Positions 63,616 to 64,000 of a DNA stretch of 64,000 bases are shown piece by piece. Positions within the stretch are counted from its first letter, which is position 1. The number at the start of each line of letters is the position of its first letter. The notes below the pieces were generated by a model. That model was not told where the DNA came from. It saw nothing but the letters and a program-made list of their open reading frames with translations, and ran no database searches. This stretch comes from Brevibacillus panacihumi W25 (GTDB lineage: Bacteria; Bacillota; Bacilli; Brevibacillales; Brevibacillaceae): NCBI RefSeq assembly GCF_000503775.1, contig NZ_KI629786.1, forward strand, positions 1-64,000, given 5' to 3'. A program made the translations under genes and the position numbers.

Positions 63616-63668
63616 CCTTCTCGTCGCGTGAAGCTTTATGATGAGAAAAAACGTTGGAGGTAATCACG

Positions 63669-64000
63669 TTGGACAAAGAACAATTGCAGCAGATTTATTT
63701 ACAAGAAGAATACTATTGGGGGAAAGAGCCAAACAAGTTGCCACAGAAAGTATTGGAATACATCCCAAATGAGCAAATCCAAGGGAAAAAGGCGATTGAT
63801 TTGGGGGCAGGAGAAGGAAGAGACAGTGTTTTCTTGGCCAAGCAAGGTTTTGATATGACGGCAATGGATTTTGCTCCTGCTGGCCTCGCTAAAGCTGAAA
63901 GATTAGCAGAGGAAATGGGTACGACGATCAGAACCGTCGAAGGCGATATAAACCATTTTGTTTTCCCCCATCCTGTTGACTTGGTTTATTCCATTGGAAC
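63669..64000 (+). CDS. Class I SAM-dependent methyltransferase (partial)
   Basis: The first 110 residues of a methyltransferase; the rest lies beyond the window. LQQIYLQEEYYWGKEPNKLP is followed by motif I IDLGAGEGRDSVFLAKQGF, GFDMTAMDFAPAGLAKAERLA and ending VDLVYSIGT. It resembles TehB/Tam-like small methyltransferases. TTG 63669 is used because GGAGGT lies 8 bases upstream; 54 bases after the EamA stop. Confidence 0.85.
   Translation, partial: MDKEQLQQIYLQEEYYWGKEPNKLPQKVLEYIPNEQIQGKKAIDLGAGEGRDSVFLAKQGFDMTAMDFAPAGLAKAERLAEEMGTTIRTVEGDINHFVFPHPVDLVYSIG

Noticed and set aside
1..64000. CRISPR arrays, rRNA, tRNA genes
   Set aside because: No regular repeat-spacer pattern, no rRNA-like or cloverleaf-like stretch was seen by eye. 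A tRNA scan would be decisive.

Overview
The window looks like chromosomal DNA of a spore-forming, Gram-positive bacterium of the Bacillota, most likely Brevibacillus or a near relative (inference). The support is: strong AAGGAGG-type ribosome binding sites with frequent TTG and GTG starts; a kip/pxp (5-oxoprolinase) operon with the same gene set as Bacillus subtilis; an EfeUOB iron system like YwbLMN; an AdaA/AdaB alkylation-repair pair; TipAS-type MerR, DUF421 and YebC genes. No rRNA, tRNA or CRISPR array was seen.

Layout. 1-3.8 kb is an AT-rich patch: the tail of an IS21-type istB gene, a lipoprotein, a secreted S1 protease, and an intact IS4-type element with 17-bp ends and a 9-bp target duplication. 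It abuts a LysR gene that has lost its DNA-binding end. 4.6-9.6 kb (minus) is a six-gene operon of two small paralogous beta-barrel-like proteins (DUF2642-like), three glycosyltransferases and a polysaccharide pyruvyl transferase, probably for decorating a cell or spore surface. 9.8-13.9 kb is efeO-efeB-efeU behind a Fur-box-like palindrome. 13.9-21.8 kb is a molybdenum hydroxylase (CoxLSMG-type) operon with a divergent LysR gene, an XdhC maturation factor and an MFS permease. The FAD subunit carries an in-frame amber stop and the permease a homopolymer frameshift. 21.9-26.8 kb holds an M48 protease, an overlapping PD-(D/E)XK nuclease/SET-domain pair, a dicarboxylate symporter and an AraC regulator. 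26.9-28.8 kb is a complete group IIC intron sitting just behind the terminator of a VOC-family gene. A subtilase and yebC follow.

31.6-38.2 kb (minus) is kipR-pxpB-pxpC-pxpA-NRAMP-ycsI-nucleobase permease, a 5-oxoproline use operon. 38.5-42 kb is worn: a lipoprotein with three frame changes and a stop, a beta-lactamase-fold hydrolase with an SLH-like tail, and a flavodoxin-fold remnant. 42-48.8 kb is a C45 acyltransferase/hydrolase followed by a complete oligopeptide ABC importer, suggesting import and cleavage of an N-acylated compound. 49-52.3 kb is a LysR gene and an MHYT-PAS-GGDEF-EAL gene broken just after GGDEF. 52.5-57.6 kb has an MFS exporter, a TPR membrane protein, a DUF421 protein, and a LysR gene divergent from an F420-0:glutamate-ligase-like gene. 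57.7-64 kb has an ogt broken by a frameshift next to adaA, a PEP-mutase-like gene, a TipAS regulator, a truncated VOC gene, an SDR, a LysR, an EamA exporter and the start of a methyltransferase.

A striking trait is the number of broken genes (eight or nine in 64 kb), four or more of them at short homopolymers. This means either real decay or base-calling error; checking raw reads would settle it.
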